Assembly: GCA_963755375.1 (NCBI GenBank)
Contig: CAVWKG010000016.1
Coordinates: 868,001 to 932,000 of the forward strand
Direction of reading: 5' to 3'
Source: Bog-473 sp963755375
Lineage (GTDB): Bacteria > Actinomycetota > Acidimicrobiia > Acidimicrobiales > RAAP-2
Length of the DNA: 64,000 nt
The notes below the pieces were generated by a model. It saw only the letters and a list, made by a program, of their open reading frames with translations. It was not told the DNA's origin and did not search any database. Every line of letters starts with the position of its first letter. The stretch's first letter is position 1. Position numbers and translations under genes: made by a program. Shown here piece by piece: positions 7,667 through 16,516 of this stretch.

Positions 7667-9649
7667 TCATCCAGTTGCCCCTATGCCTACCACCGGAGAG
7701 TTGAGGGCAATGCTGCCCGTTGAGCCCTGATAGGTGGCATTGCCGTAGTTGAAGATGCCCCCGTCTGAAGCGACCAGCCAGTAACCCTGGACTCCGTGGC
7801 CGTAGGTGGTGGCCGCCATGCCGACGACGGGCTTGTTAAGTCTTAGCGCACCCGTCGAGCCGAGGAACTGGGCGTCGCCGTAGTTGAAGATGCCCCCGTC
7901 AGAAGCCACCAGCCAGTAGCCGGCGCCGTCGGCCGTGGCCGCCATGCCAACGATCGGCTTGTTGAGCGGCTGACCCCCGCGCGACCCGTAGAAGTTGGCG
8001 TCGCCGTAGCTGAAGATGCCTCCGTCAGAAGCCACCAGCCAGTAGCCGGCGCCGTCGGGGGTGACCGCCATGCCGACGATCGGCTTGTTCAGGTGGATTG
8101 AGCCGGCCGAGCCGAAGAAACCGGCGTCGCCGTAGTTGAAGATGCCCCCGTCAGAAGCCACCAGCCAGTAGCCCTTGTCGTCAGGGGTGGCCGCCATCCC
8201 CACGACGGGCTTGTTGAGGTGGATGCCGCCGGCCGAGCCGAAGAAACCGGCGTCGCCGTAGTTGAAGATGCCCCCGTCAGAAGCCACCAGCCAGTAGCCC
8301 GGGTCATTGTCGGGCGCGATTCCCACCACCGGCGCGTTCAGGTGCAGGCTGCCCGCCGAGCCGTAGAAGGCGTTGGCCCCGAAGTTGAACACGCCACCGT
8401 CGCCCGCACCCAGCCAGTAACCCTCCGGGCCGACCATCTGCAGGGTCAAGGTCTGTAGGGCGGTGCCGTTATTGGCGCGCCCTGCGGTCCAGCAGTCCGA
8501 GGCGCTGACGCAGCTGACGCTATTGAGGATGTTGGCTAGAGTGGCGTTGGTGCTCGGGCTGGGCGCGATCGACCAGCCGGTGCCGTTCCACTGCTCTATC
8601 AGGGTCTGTAGAGCGGTGCCGCTGCTGGCGAATCCCACGGCCCAGCAATCCGAGGCGCTGACGCAGCTGACGCCATTGAGGACGTTGTCCAGGGTGGCGT
8701 TGGTGCTCGGGCTGGGCGCGATCGACCAGCCGGTGCCGTTCCACTGCTCTATCAGGGTCTGATTGGTTGTGCCGTTGTTGGCTGTCCCCACGGCCCAACA
8801 GTCCGAGGCGCTGACACAGCTGATGCTATTGAGGCTGTTGCTCAGGGTGGCGCTGGTGTTCGGACTAGGCACGATCGCCCAGCCGGCTCCGTTCCACTGC
8901 TCTGTCAGGGTCTGGAAGGTGGTGCCGTTGAAGGCGGTCCCCACGGCCCAGCAGTCCGAAACGCTGACACAGGTGATGCTATAGAGTTCGTTGGGCTCGG
9001 CGGCGGTGTTCGGACTGGGCACGATGGACCAGCCGGTGCCGCCCCAATGCTCTATCAGGGTTTGGTTGGTGGTGCCGGTGTTGGCGAATCCCACGGCCCA
9101 GCAGTCCGAGGCGCTGACGCAACTGACGCTATTGAGGACGTTTTGCAGGGCAGCGCTGGTGCTGGGGCTGGGTACGATCGCCCAGCCGGTGCCGTTCCAC
9201 TGTTCCACCAGGGTCTGGTCGGTAGTGCCGTTGTTGGCGTATCCCACTGTCCAGCAGTCCGAGGCGCTGACGCAGCTGACGCCATTGAGGACGTTGTCCA
9301 GGGTGGCGTTGGTGCTCGGGCTGGGCGCGATCGACCAGCCGGTGCCGTTCCACTGCTCTATCAGGGTCTGGAAGGCGGTGTTGTTGCTGGCGTAACCCAC
9401 TGTCCAACAATCCGAGGCGCTGACGCAGCTGAGGCCGAAGAGCTGATTCTCCTGGGTCGCAGCGGTACTGGGACTGGGCACGATCGACCAGCTTGAGCTC
9501 TGTGCCGATGCAACAGGCGCAGCAGAGACCAGGCCGGTGAGCAGGCCGGCTCCAATCACCAAGGCAGCCACTCCCAACTTGGAAGCTCCACTCGGCCGGA
9601 GGTGGCGCCGCACCTGTGCCTTCGATGAAGTCAATCGGTGAAGAGGCAT
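7667..9649 (-). CDS. Secreted tandem-repeat protein (SVSCVSASDCWAVG and GYWLVASDGG repeats)
   Basis: The 660-residue product begins with a signal peptide (hydrophobic VAALVIGAGLLTGLV, Ala-rich cleavage near APVASAQ, residue 50). Residues 70-405 are seven repeats of about 51 residues, each with SCVSASDCW, a glycine-rich turn, QTLIEQWNGTGWS and PSPST. Residues 410-660 are six repeats of about 42 residues, GYWLVASDGGIF-YGDA-F-GS with LNKPVVGM. Both halves look like beta-propeller or Kelch-like extracellular folds, and the paired Cys in each 51-residue unit may form disulphides. ATG 9649 is chosen because AGGAAGGTGG lies just upstream and the signal peptide follows; a longer open frame runs to 9865 into the neighbouring IS left end. 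Surface adhesion or substrate binding is a guess. Confidence 0.85.
   Translation of the reverse strand: MPLHRLTSSKAQVRRHLRPSGASKLGVAALVIGAGLLTGLVSAAPVASAQSSSWSIVPSPSTAATQENQLFGLSCVSASDCWTVGYASNNTAFQTLIEQWNGTGWSIAPSPSTNATLDNVLNGVSCVSASDCWTVGYANNGTTDQTLVEQWNGTGWAIVPSPSTSAALQNVLNSVSCVSASDCWAVGFANTGTTNQTLIEHWGGTGWSIVPSPNTAAEPNELYSITCVSVSDCWAVGTAFNGTTFQTLTEQWNGAGWAIVPSPNTSATLSNSLNSISCVSASDCWAVGTANNGTTNQTLIEQWNGTGWSIAPSPSTNATLDNVLNGVSCVSASDCWAVGFASSGTALQTLIEQWNGTGWSIAPSPSTNATLANILNSVSCVSASDCWTAGRANNGTALQTLTLQMVGPEGYWLGAGDGGVFNFGANAFYGSAGSLHLNAPVVGIAPDNDPGYWLVASDGGIFNYGDAGFFGSAGGIHLNKPVVGMAATPDDKGYWLVASDGGIFNYGDAGFFGSAGSIHLNKPIVGMAVTPDGAGYWLVASDGGIFSYGDANFYGSRGGQPLNKPIVGMAATADGAGYWLVASDGGIFNYGDAQFLGSTGALRLNKPVVGMAATTYGHGVQGYWLVASDGGIFNYGNATYQGSTGSIALNSPVVGIGATG
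7670..8422 (-). repeat. Six tandem 126-bp coding repeats (GYWLVASDGG type)
   Basis: The DNA encoding residues 410-660 of the secreted protein is six head-to-tail units of about 117-135 bp. Several are near-identical, so the array is prone to copy-number change by recombination or slippage. The second and third units differ at very few bases. Confidence 0.85.
8435..9442 (-). repeat. Seven tandem 153-bp coding repeats (SCVSASDCW type)
   Basis: Seven head-to-tail units of about 153 bp encode residues 70-405 of the secreted protein. Units 2 and 6 and their neighbours share long identical blocks, which points to recent duplication or conversion. Related but more diverged units occur in the broken gene at 14146-16171. 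Confidence 0.85.
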
Positions 9650-9824
9650 GTCAACCACCTTCCTCATCTCAACAGAGTGGAAGATCTGCCTCCAACCCGC
9701 TGGCGGGGTAACCATAGGAGCAAAGAGGACCAGACGCCACCAATGTGAAAAGCGCACGGCATCCCACCTAAACCGGGCCGCTTCTGCGAGGTCGCCACGA
9801 AGTACCGCAAGGTGGCGCCTCTTT

Positions 9825-10105
9825 CCGGCAGCGAGGATTGAAGCGGCCGCTGAGTGATCCACCACTTCGGTGATGGAGTTGGTCAGCGTGTGGGTGGGTG
9901 CCCAGGCCAGGTCTGACTCTAAAAAACCGGCTGACGTCCTTTGGGACTGTCTTTAGTTCGATCCGTCGGCCTGGCCCGGTCACCCACTCGACACCCACCG
10001 GTCGGACGGAGTGACCTCATAGGAGCCTGCCTCACACAGGCCCGTCGCTGTCTTGTCCGTCGTTCCGCTTGGTGCGGTGTCACCCCAACCCAAACCAACG
10101 AAGGG
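9825..10105 (+). ncRNA. Candidate IS110 bridge RNA region (copy B)
   Basis: This 281-bp leader aligns along its whole length with that of copy A. It differs mainly in short patches: the loop of the hairpin GTCC-TTTG-GGAC (9936-9947; TCTC in copy A), the next bases (TCTTTAGT against TCCTGAAG), and the run after TCTGACT. Conserved stems with variable loops are what a programmable bridge RNA would show. Function is inferred from IS110 biology. Confidence 0.55.
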
Positions 10106-11164
10106 ATGACAGTGACCAACTTGGCACGGAGCATCACCGGCGGGGTCGATACGCACCTCGACGTCCATGTAGCTGCGGCTTTAGATGAACGAGGGGTCCT
10201 GCTCGGCGTCGAGAGCTTCGCCACCACGGAGACCGGCTACAAGAAGCTGTTGGGCTGGCTGAGCGACTTCGGCCCTGTCGAGCTAGTGGGAGTCGAAGGG
10301 ACAGGGTCCTATGGCGCGGGACTCACCCGACACCTCCAGGCCGAGGGCGTCCGAGTCGTCGAAGTCGACCGGCCCAATCGCCAGCGCCGGAGGCTCAAGG
10401 GAAAGTCCGATCCCCAAGACGCCATCACCGCCGCCCGAGCTGCGCAGTCCGGTGAGGCTTGTGGTGAGGCCAAGACGAGGGACGGAAACGTCGAATCCAT
10501 GCGGGTTTTGCGTGTCGCCCGGTCCTCGGCCCGCAAGGGTCGGACCCAGGCGCTCAACCAGATGCGCAACCTGGTCTCGACGGCCCCCGAGCCCATCCGC
10601 GCCGAGCTCCGAGGACTCAGCGTCTTCAACCTCCTCGAGCGGGCGTCGAGCTATCGGCCCGGGGCCAAGCGCGACATCGTCTCGCTGACCAAGTTCACCC
10701 TTCGCATGTTGGCCCGCCGCGCCATTACCCTCGAAGAGGAGATCTCCGAGATCGATGCCATCCTCAAACCCTTGGTCAAAGAGACGGCGTCCGAGCTGGT
10801 CGCCACCCTCGGCATCGGGACCGACGCCGCCTCCGTTCTCCTCGTCGCCGCCGGCGACAATCCAGAGCGCCTTCGCAACGAGGCGGCCTTCGCTCACCTC
10901 TGCGGCGCGTCGCCGCTCGATGCCAGCAGCGGCAAGAACCAACGGCACCGGCTCAACCGCAGCGGCGATCGTCAGGCCAACTCGGCCCTGTGGCACATCG
11001 TGCTGACCCGCATGGTCTATGACCCACGCACCACCGAGTACATGAATCGACGCCGGACGGAAGGACTGACCAAGAAGGAAGCGGTGCGTTGCCTCAAGCG
11101 CTACGTCGCTCGTGAGGTCTTCAGCCTCCTACCTCACGACAAACTGGGGCTTGACAGCCCATAG
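10106..11164 (+). CDS. IS110-family transposase (copy B)
   Basis: The 352-residue protein has the same domains as copy A. The DEDD part has GVDTHLDVHVAA, GVEGTGSYG and KSDPQDA (residues about 12-165), and the C-terminal Transposase_20 part has GIGTDAASVLL and CGASPLDASSGK (about 190-325). The start is ATG 10106, six bases after GAAGGG; the frame is open upstream to 9941 but that part is the conserved non-coding leader. It ends in LDSP with a stop inside the right terminal motif, as is usual for these elements. It appears intact. Confidence 0.9.
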   Translation: MTVTNLARSITGGVDTHLDVHVAAALDERGVLLGVESFATTETGYKKLLGWLSDFGPVELVGVEGTGSYGAGLTRHLQAEGVRVVEVDRPNRQRRRLKGKSDPQDAITAARAAQSGEACGEAKTRDGNVESMRVLRVARSSARKGRTQALNQMRNLVSTAPEPIRAELRGLSVFNLLERASSYRPGAKRDIVSLTKFTLRMLARRAITLEEEISEIDAILKPLVKETASELVATLGIGTDAASVLLVAAGDNPERLRNEAAFAHLCGASPLDASSGKNQRHRLNRSGDRQANSALWHIVLTRMVYDPRTTEYMNRRRTEGLTKKEAVRCLKRYVAREVFSLLPHDKLGLDSP

Positions 11165-11321
11165 GAGCATCGTTCTGGGGCACTTTACTCGCGCCGACGG
11201 GGACCTGGCGTTTCCGACTGGTTGTTCGTGGAACGCCCATACTTGAGGGACGTTACGCGCGCCCTTTACCGCGGCCGATAGGGCATCTCGCAACTTCGTG
11301 CCCCCGCAGCCGACGACGAAT

Positions 11322-12311
11322 CTACGGGCACCCTCCAGGGGAGTTCAACAAGGTCACATCGACGGGCGGACTCATCGCCGTGCCTCCTCCAGCCTGGGTG
11401 ACGACGCTTTGGAAGACGTAGCTCCCGTTCGGGTACCCAGGCGGGCACGCAAGTGAGTTCCACTCACCGATCCAGCCGTAGTAGGTCGGCGTCGCTGTCA
11501 AGAACTTTTGTTCGCTGAGAGGGCCAAAGGTCACCACGAAGTACACCCCGGTGATATTGGTCCCCTGTGCAGAGGCATCGAACACGACGTTGCCCGATAT
11601 CTCTGAGGCATTCTTCGGCAGGAGCAACTGGGTCTGTAGAGGCACGTTGTCAACGGTGACTGTGATGGCCGGACCATTCGCGGCTGCTCCTCCCTCCCAC
11701 GAGGCCATGGGAAAAAGAAGGTAGACGCCGTTGGGTACGTCCGTGGTATTCCAGGCAGCCAGCCATCCGTAATACGTTGGTGTGGCAGGGAGGACAACGG
11801 TATTTTCCGGGCTTCCATCGCTGATCTCGAACTGAACGGTCGGCGTCCCGGACTGGGCTACAGCGTCGAGCACGGTATTACCCGAGACGATGGCCCCATT
11901 CGAAGGCAGTATCACTTGAGACGTTGGCGGTTGGTTAGACACGTAGATCGGGACAGGGCTACTCGTCACGCTCTGACCTCCGGGGAACGAGGCTGTGCTG
12001 GTGACTTCGTATGGACCGCCGTTTGGCGTGGTCGTCGAGTTCCACACTGCCAGCCATCCGTAATACGTTGGTGTGGCAGTGAGGACAACGTTCTGCGGAG
12101 CGCCGATTGTAAACGTGACCCCGGTCGCTCCCGCAGACGCAACCGCGTCGAGCACCACTGCTTGGCCTGACACGAACGAGCCGTTGCCGGGGAGCACCAC
12201 ATTCGTTGAGGGCGACACCGCACCAGCGTCCGTTGTGGTAGCGCAGAGCAGCGGGACAACCAGCACCCCCGCGATAACAAGAGCTGCAATGGACATCCTC
12301 GAAAATTTCAT
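11322..12311 (-). CDS. Secreted protein with three Ig-like repeats
   Basis: The 329-residue product has a signal peptide (MKFSRMSIAALVIAGVLVVP, cleavage near DAGA, about residue 31) followed by three repeats of about 95 residues. Each repeat contains VxLPxNG...SG, VLDAVA, ATPTYYGWLAxWN and PNGxY, which is a bacterial Ig-like / fibronectin-like sandwich pattern. The same module (ATPTLYGYxxxW...GGTYTLxS) forms the C-terminal half of the gene at 14146-16171. AGGAAGGGGAGCG precedes the ATG. An extracellular binding or adhesion role is probable for such arrays but not shown here. Confidence 0.8.
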   Translation of the reverse strand: MKFSRMSIAALVIAGVLVVPLLCATTTDAGAVSPSTNVVLPGNGSFVSGQAVVLDAVASAGATGVTFTIGAPQNVVLTATPTYYGWLAVWNSTTTPNGGPYEVTSTASFPGGQSVTSSPVPIYVSNQPPTSQVILPSNGAIVSGNTVLDAVAQSGTPTVQFEISDGSPENTVVLPATPTYYGWLAAWNTTDVPNGVYLLFPMASWEGGAAANGPAITVTVDNVPLQTQLLLPKNASEISGNVVFDASAQGTNITGVYFVVTFGPLSEQKFLTATPTYYGWIGEWNSLACPPGYPNGSYVFQSVVTQAGGGTAMSPPVDVTLLNSPGGCP

Positions 12312-12370
12312 CGCTCCCCTTCCTCGCTCCCGGCAGCGACTCTACTTGGGGCTTAAACGGTATCTCATAA

Positions 12371-12596
12371 GTGCCTGCTTGAGACTTGAGGCAGACCCTG
12401 CGGTTGCTCCGTAGCGTTGAGAGGTCCCTGCGGGGTTGCTCTCAAAGTGCCTGCCGCCAGTGTGAGCTGGCTGGCTTTCCTGCGAAGGCCTCCCGCCGGG
12501 GCTTCGACACAGAGTGGCTCAAAAAAGGATCGAACACCGTCCAGTCCGCAGGCAGGATTGCCCTCCGTGGTTTCCACGCGTACCAAGGAGGCAATC
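12371..12596 (+). ncRNA. Possible bridge RNA leader of IS110 copy C
   Basis: The 226 bp before the transposase hold no gene but show stem-loop potential, for example TTGAGAG...CTCTCAA (about 12417-12445) enclosing a GC-rich internal loop. Position and size match bridge-RNA leaders of IS110 elements. With a single copy there is no conservation to support it, so confidence is low. Confidence 0.3.
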
Positions 12597-13616
12597 ATGA
12601 ATGTGGTGATCGGCATCGATCCTCACAAGGCGTCGCACACTGCGGTGGCCATCGACGAGCCCGAAGACGAGCTCTCGGGCGTCAAGGTGCGGGCCACCCG
12701 CCGCCAGGTGGAACAGCTGCTCAGTTGGGCCGAGCCTGGGCCACCGAATCGGCCGGTGGGTTGGGCTACTTGTTGGCCCAGCAGCTCCTCGCCCGAGGCG
12801 AGGAGGTCCTCGACGTGCCAGCGACCTTGGCCTCTCGCATCCGGGTGCTCGCCACGGGCACTCGAACAAGAACGACCCAACGACGCCCGCTCGGTCGCTA
12901 TCGCTGCCTTTCGGGCCCCGAACCTGCGCAGCGTCGAAGCGGCCCATCACTGCGAGGTACTCCGGCTCCTCGCTAAGCGCTACTGGGACCTCGGCAGTCA
13001 TCGCACCCGGGTGATCTGTCGTCTTCATGTGCTCCTCGCCGAGCTTGCACCGGGCGGAACTGCCAAGGAACTCTACGTTTCTGGCGCCGAGGAGCTCATG
13101 GCCAAGATCACGCCGACGACCCCGGCCGAGCAGGTCCGCTACGACTTGGCCCACGAGCTTCTCGACGACGACCGCCGTCTCGGCGCCCAGACAAAGGAGT
13201 CGCACCGCCGTATCCGCACCGCCGTCAAGGCATCGGGCACGTCGCTGACCGACGTCTATGGCGTGGGCCCGACCATCGCCGCGCAGATCATCGGTTACGC
13301 CGGCCACGTCGGCCGCTTTGCCAACCGGGATGTCTTCGCCTCCTACAACGGCACCGCCACGATCGAATGGTCCTCAGGTGGCCGTGTCGTGCACCGGCTC
13401 TCCCGGCGCGGGAACCGACGGCTCAACCACGCTCTCCATATGGCTGCCATCGCCCAGATCCGTAATCCCGGGACAGACGGACTCATCTACTTCGAGCGCA
13501 AGGTTACCGAGGGAAAGACCAAGAAGGAGGCGCTCCGCTCGCTCAAGCGCCAGATCTCTAACGCCGTCTACCGTCAGCTCCTGCTCGATTTCGAAAAGGG
13601 TCCGGGAGGGCACTAG
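12597..13616 (+). pseudogene. IS110-family transposase (copy C) with a scrambled 50-residue segment
   Basis: A 339-codon frame starts at ATG 12597 behind a perfect AAGGAGG. It begins GIDPHKASHTAVAID (first Asp of the DEDD site) and ends with Transposase_20 features (GVGPTIAAQIIGYAG, RLSRRGNRRLN). Residues about 46-95 make no sense in this frame. The expected sequence WATESAGGLGYLLAQ and EVLDVPATLASRIRVLATG is read in another frame over 12725-12860, and SNKNDP in the third frame just after. Three single-base losses, near 12732, 12858 and 12876, sum to minus three and restore the frame. The lost segment includes a catalytic acidic residue, so the protein as written should be dead unless the indels are assembly errors. 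Confidence 0.75.
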
Positions 13617-13745
13617 GAACGACTCGTTGCCTGCGTGGCTGGCTCTGCATCCTGAAGGCCGGCTCTTTGGCGAAGTCACGGGCCGATTTCGTCGCGCCCT
13701 TTGGACGCTGGAATTGGGGTCTTGACACAAAGAGGTTTCGGTCGG

Positions 13746-14145
13746 TGACAGTTAGCCGACGGCAAGCGGACTCTTGTCGCTAAAGCGCCCAAAGCAATGT
13801 ACGGGGAACCGACCCTTGGTCAAGCGGTGGGCGTTCACAAGTGCTTCCGACTATTGGAGGTCGTAAGACCTTGACATCGAAAAGCGAAGGAGTAGCCTCA
13901 AGGACGAAATTGCAGCATGAGCTGCACGGCGTGACCCGTGTTGCGTTGTCGCTGCATCATAAGGGGTCGCCATGATCGTCCGCGCTCCACTTTGACTAGG
14001 TCGCCTGCGGCTATCGCCCTCCTGGTGCTTGGCGCGGCTGCTCCCGGTTTTGCGGTTCACAGGATCCTTGGGCCTGGCGTGGGTCAGGGCCGAGAGAACC
14101 GTGGCAATCAATTCGTCCAACCTGCCCGAAGAATACGATCGATCA
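13746..14145. other. Intergenic, no gene seen
   Basis: This 400-bp stretch lies between the right end of IS110 copy C and the start of the long repeat gene. An open frame on the plus strand is continuous with the gene downstream from 13938, but its translation up to 14145 is Arg-rich and unlike a signal sequence, so I treat it as leader DNA. A short dyad GGTCGTAAGACC lies at about 13858-13869. Confidence 0.35.
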
Positions 14146-16171
14146 TGGGGGTCGTGGCTCTCACAGCGGCCATGGCGGTGCCGGTGATCGGCGGACCGGG
14201 CACGGCCGCAGCCGCCACCACCAACGGTCGTGACCTCCAGAGCGTGTCGTGCACCAGCACGACCTTCTGCATGGCAGTCGGGAGCGGAGGGACTGGGGAT
14301 TCGGCGACCTTGACCGAGTCCTGGAATGGGTCCGCCTGGTCGGTCGTTCCTAGTCCGAGCCCGGGATTTCCCAGCAGGCTCAACAGCGTGTCGTGTGTGA
14401 GCTCGACGGACTGCGTGGCGGTGGGCATCTACGTCAACTCCGCGGCTGTGCCCGAGGGCCTCGCCGAGACCTGGAGCGGCACGAACTGGTCCCTCGTCTC
14501 GACCCCGAACCTCAACGGCGCGGTCAACTTGACCAGCGTGTCGTGCGTCACCTCGAGCCCCATCTCCTGCGTGGCCGTCGGCGCCGTCGGTGACGACACC
14601 CCGAGTTTCCCGGCCCAGACCCTCGCCGAGTCCTGGAACGGGTCCACCTGGTCGGTGCTGTCGACATCCACTCCGCCGAACCAAAACAACATGCTCCAGA
14701 GCGTGTCGTGCACCAGCGCGACCTTCTGCATGGCAGTCGGTGAGTCGGTCCAGATCGAGTACATCGTCGAAAGTGGCCAGGACGTACCGTTCTTTGGTCC
14801 AGGACAGGCGCTTGTCGAGTCTTGGGACGGAACGAACTGGTCGATCGACTCCACGGCCAACGAGAACGCATCGGACAGTCCCGAAAGCGTGTCCTGCACC
14901 GGCCCGACGAGCTGTGTGGTGGTGGGGGGCTCCTTCAAATTCATGGAACGGGACGAGCTGGACCGTGACCAATCCGGCTGGGGGATCCCTCGCCAGCGCG
15001 TCGTGCGTGAGCGCGACGGACTGCATGGCAGTGGGCTCGACCCTGAATCCCAGCCCGGGGGTCCAAGAGCAGACGCTGGCGATGTCGTGGAACGGCACCG
15101 CTCTGTCCGTGGTCCCGAGCGCTAACCCGAGCGGAGTGATCGACGAGTTTGGCGGTGTCGCGTGCATCGAGCGCGACGTTCTGTGCCGCCGTCGGTGAAA
15201 CGGGGCCGACAACTACGAACACCCAACCGCTGTTCGAGACGTGGAACGGGACAACCTGGTCGACCGCACCGGTCGCCAATACCGCGGTGATCCTCCCCGC
15301 CTCGGGGACAGGCCTGAGCGGGCCTAGCGCCGTCCTCGACGCCACCGCGTCGGCCAGCGCCGGAGTCGCTTCGGTCCGGTTCACGCTCACCGGTGGGTCC
15401 TACAGTCAGACGGTCATCGGCGCGGCCACACCCACCCTCTACGGCTACATCTTCGTATGGAGCACCATCGGCGTTCCCGGCGGCACCTACACGCTGCGGA
15501 GCCTCGTCACTGACGCCGACGGCAATACCGCCTACAGCTCAGGGATCACGATTACCGTGGACAACACCCCGCCCGCCACGGGGGTGCTCATCCCTTCTAA
15601 CGGAGCGGCCCTGAGCGGGACCGGTGCGGTTCTTGACGCCACGGCGTCGGCCTCCTTCGGGGTCAAGATCGCCACAGTCCAGTTCGTGCTCACCGGTGGC
15701 TCCTACAACAAGTCGATCATCGGCACGGCCACACCCACCCTCTACGGGTATCTCGACACCTGGATCACCACGAGTGTCCCAGGTGGCATCTACACCCTGC
15801 AGAGCCTGGCCACCGACGCCGCGGGCAATACCGCCTATAGCCCGGGGATCACCATCACCGTGGACAACGCGCCGCCGAGCACCGCGGTGCTCATCCCCTC
15901 GAATGGGTCAACGCTCAGGGGGACCCGTGTCCTCGACGCCAGGGCGTCGGCCTCCTTTGGGGTCAAGATCGCCACGGTCCAGTTCGTGCTCACTGGTGGG
16001 CCCTACAACCAGTCGGCCATCGGCACCGCAACGCCCACCCTCTTCGGATGGGTGTCGGTGTGGACCACCACAGATATTCCCAGCGGCACCTACACGCTTC
16101 AGAGCCGGGCCACCGACGCCGCGGGCAACACCGCCTATAGCTCGGGGATCACCATAAAGATCACCAACTAG
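14146..16171 (+). pseudogene. Long secreted repeat protein, broken by two frameshifts
   Basis: ATG 14146 starts a signal peptide (GVVALTAAMAVPVIGG, cleavage near AAAATT) followed by four to five units of the type SVSCTSxTFCMAVG...ESWNGSxWSVV. After GSFK (about 14938) the next unit, SWNGTSWTV and SCVSATDCMAVG, continues one base out of frame. A second shift near 15160 leads into SSATFCAAVGE and then three Ig-like repeats of about 95 residues (VLDATASAS, LTGGSY, ATPTLYGYxxxW, GGTYTLRS, AGNTAYS) ending at 16171. Read across the shifts it would be a protein of about 675 residues combining the repeat types of 7667-9649 and 11322-12311. It is either a decaying gene or a victim of sequencing indels. 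Confidence 0.75.
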
Positions 16172-16516
16172 ATCCTCAACCCCCATACGCCATTCCACGC
16201 GGGCCCGTGACTGCCCCCGCTGTGCCTGATTCGTTAGGGGCGACCCCCTAGACCGTGAGCAGCCTGCGACGCTGGGCGGACTTTAACCTTGAGCACACCA
16301 GCCTGGGAGATCAGCTGGGCGACCTGACGTAGGTCAGTCGTTGAGCGTGTCGGAGGACCGAGTCGCCTGCTTCGTAGACCGGCCCGGCTCAGGGGGAGGT
16401 CCTGCTCAAAGCCGCCTAAGTCACCCTCGCCAATGTGGAACACGGTGACCCCAGCCCGGCGATCTGGGCGACCCCACGCTCCAACGGAGACCGATTTTAG
16501 GGGGTACGTTCGCGGA
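16172..16516. other. Intergenic, possible decayed sequence
   Basis: No gene can be supported over these 345 bp. Around 16234-16420 the minus strand has an open frame, but its translation does not match any family I recognise. The right end forms the leader of the sulfotransferase gene. Confidence 0.35.

Larger units (their letters stand above)
9825..11182 (+). mobile_element. IS110-family insertion sequence, copy B
   Basis: This is a second member of the same IS110 subgroup as 6185-7540, in the same orientation. It is clearly related but not identical, so it is a separate element rather than a recent duplicate. The shared left end CCGGCAGCGAGGATTGA starts at 9825 and the shared right end TCTGGGGCA finishes at about 11182. 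The left end lies 175 bp upstream of the start of the secreted repeat gene on the other strand, within its promoter region. Confidence 0.75.
12371..13745 (+). mobile_element. IS110-family insertion sequence, copy C (different subgroup)
   Basis: A third IS110 element, unlike copies A and B, is indicated by its transposase (12597-13616), a non-coding leader of about 225 bp and a right flank with GGGGTCTTGACAC (about 13718-13730), similar in style to the GGGCTTGACAG near the right end of copy B. There is no sister copy in the window, so both ends are estimates. It sits between the two related Ig-repeat genes. Confidence 0.5.

Noticed and set aside
7670..9442. CRISPR-like regular repeats
   Set aside because: The repeats are 126-153 bp, have no short unique spacers, stay in one reading frame and encode a secreted protein.
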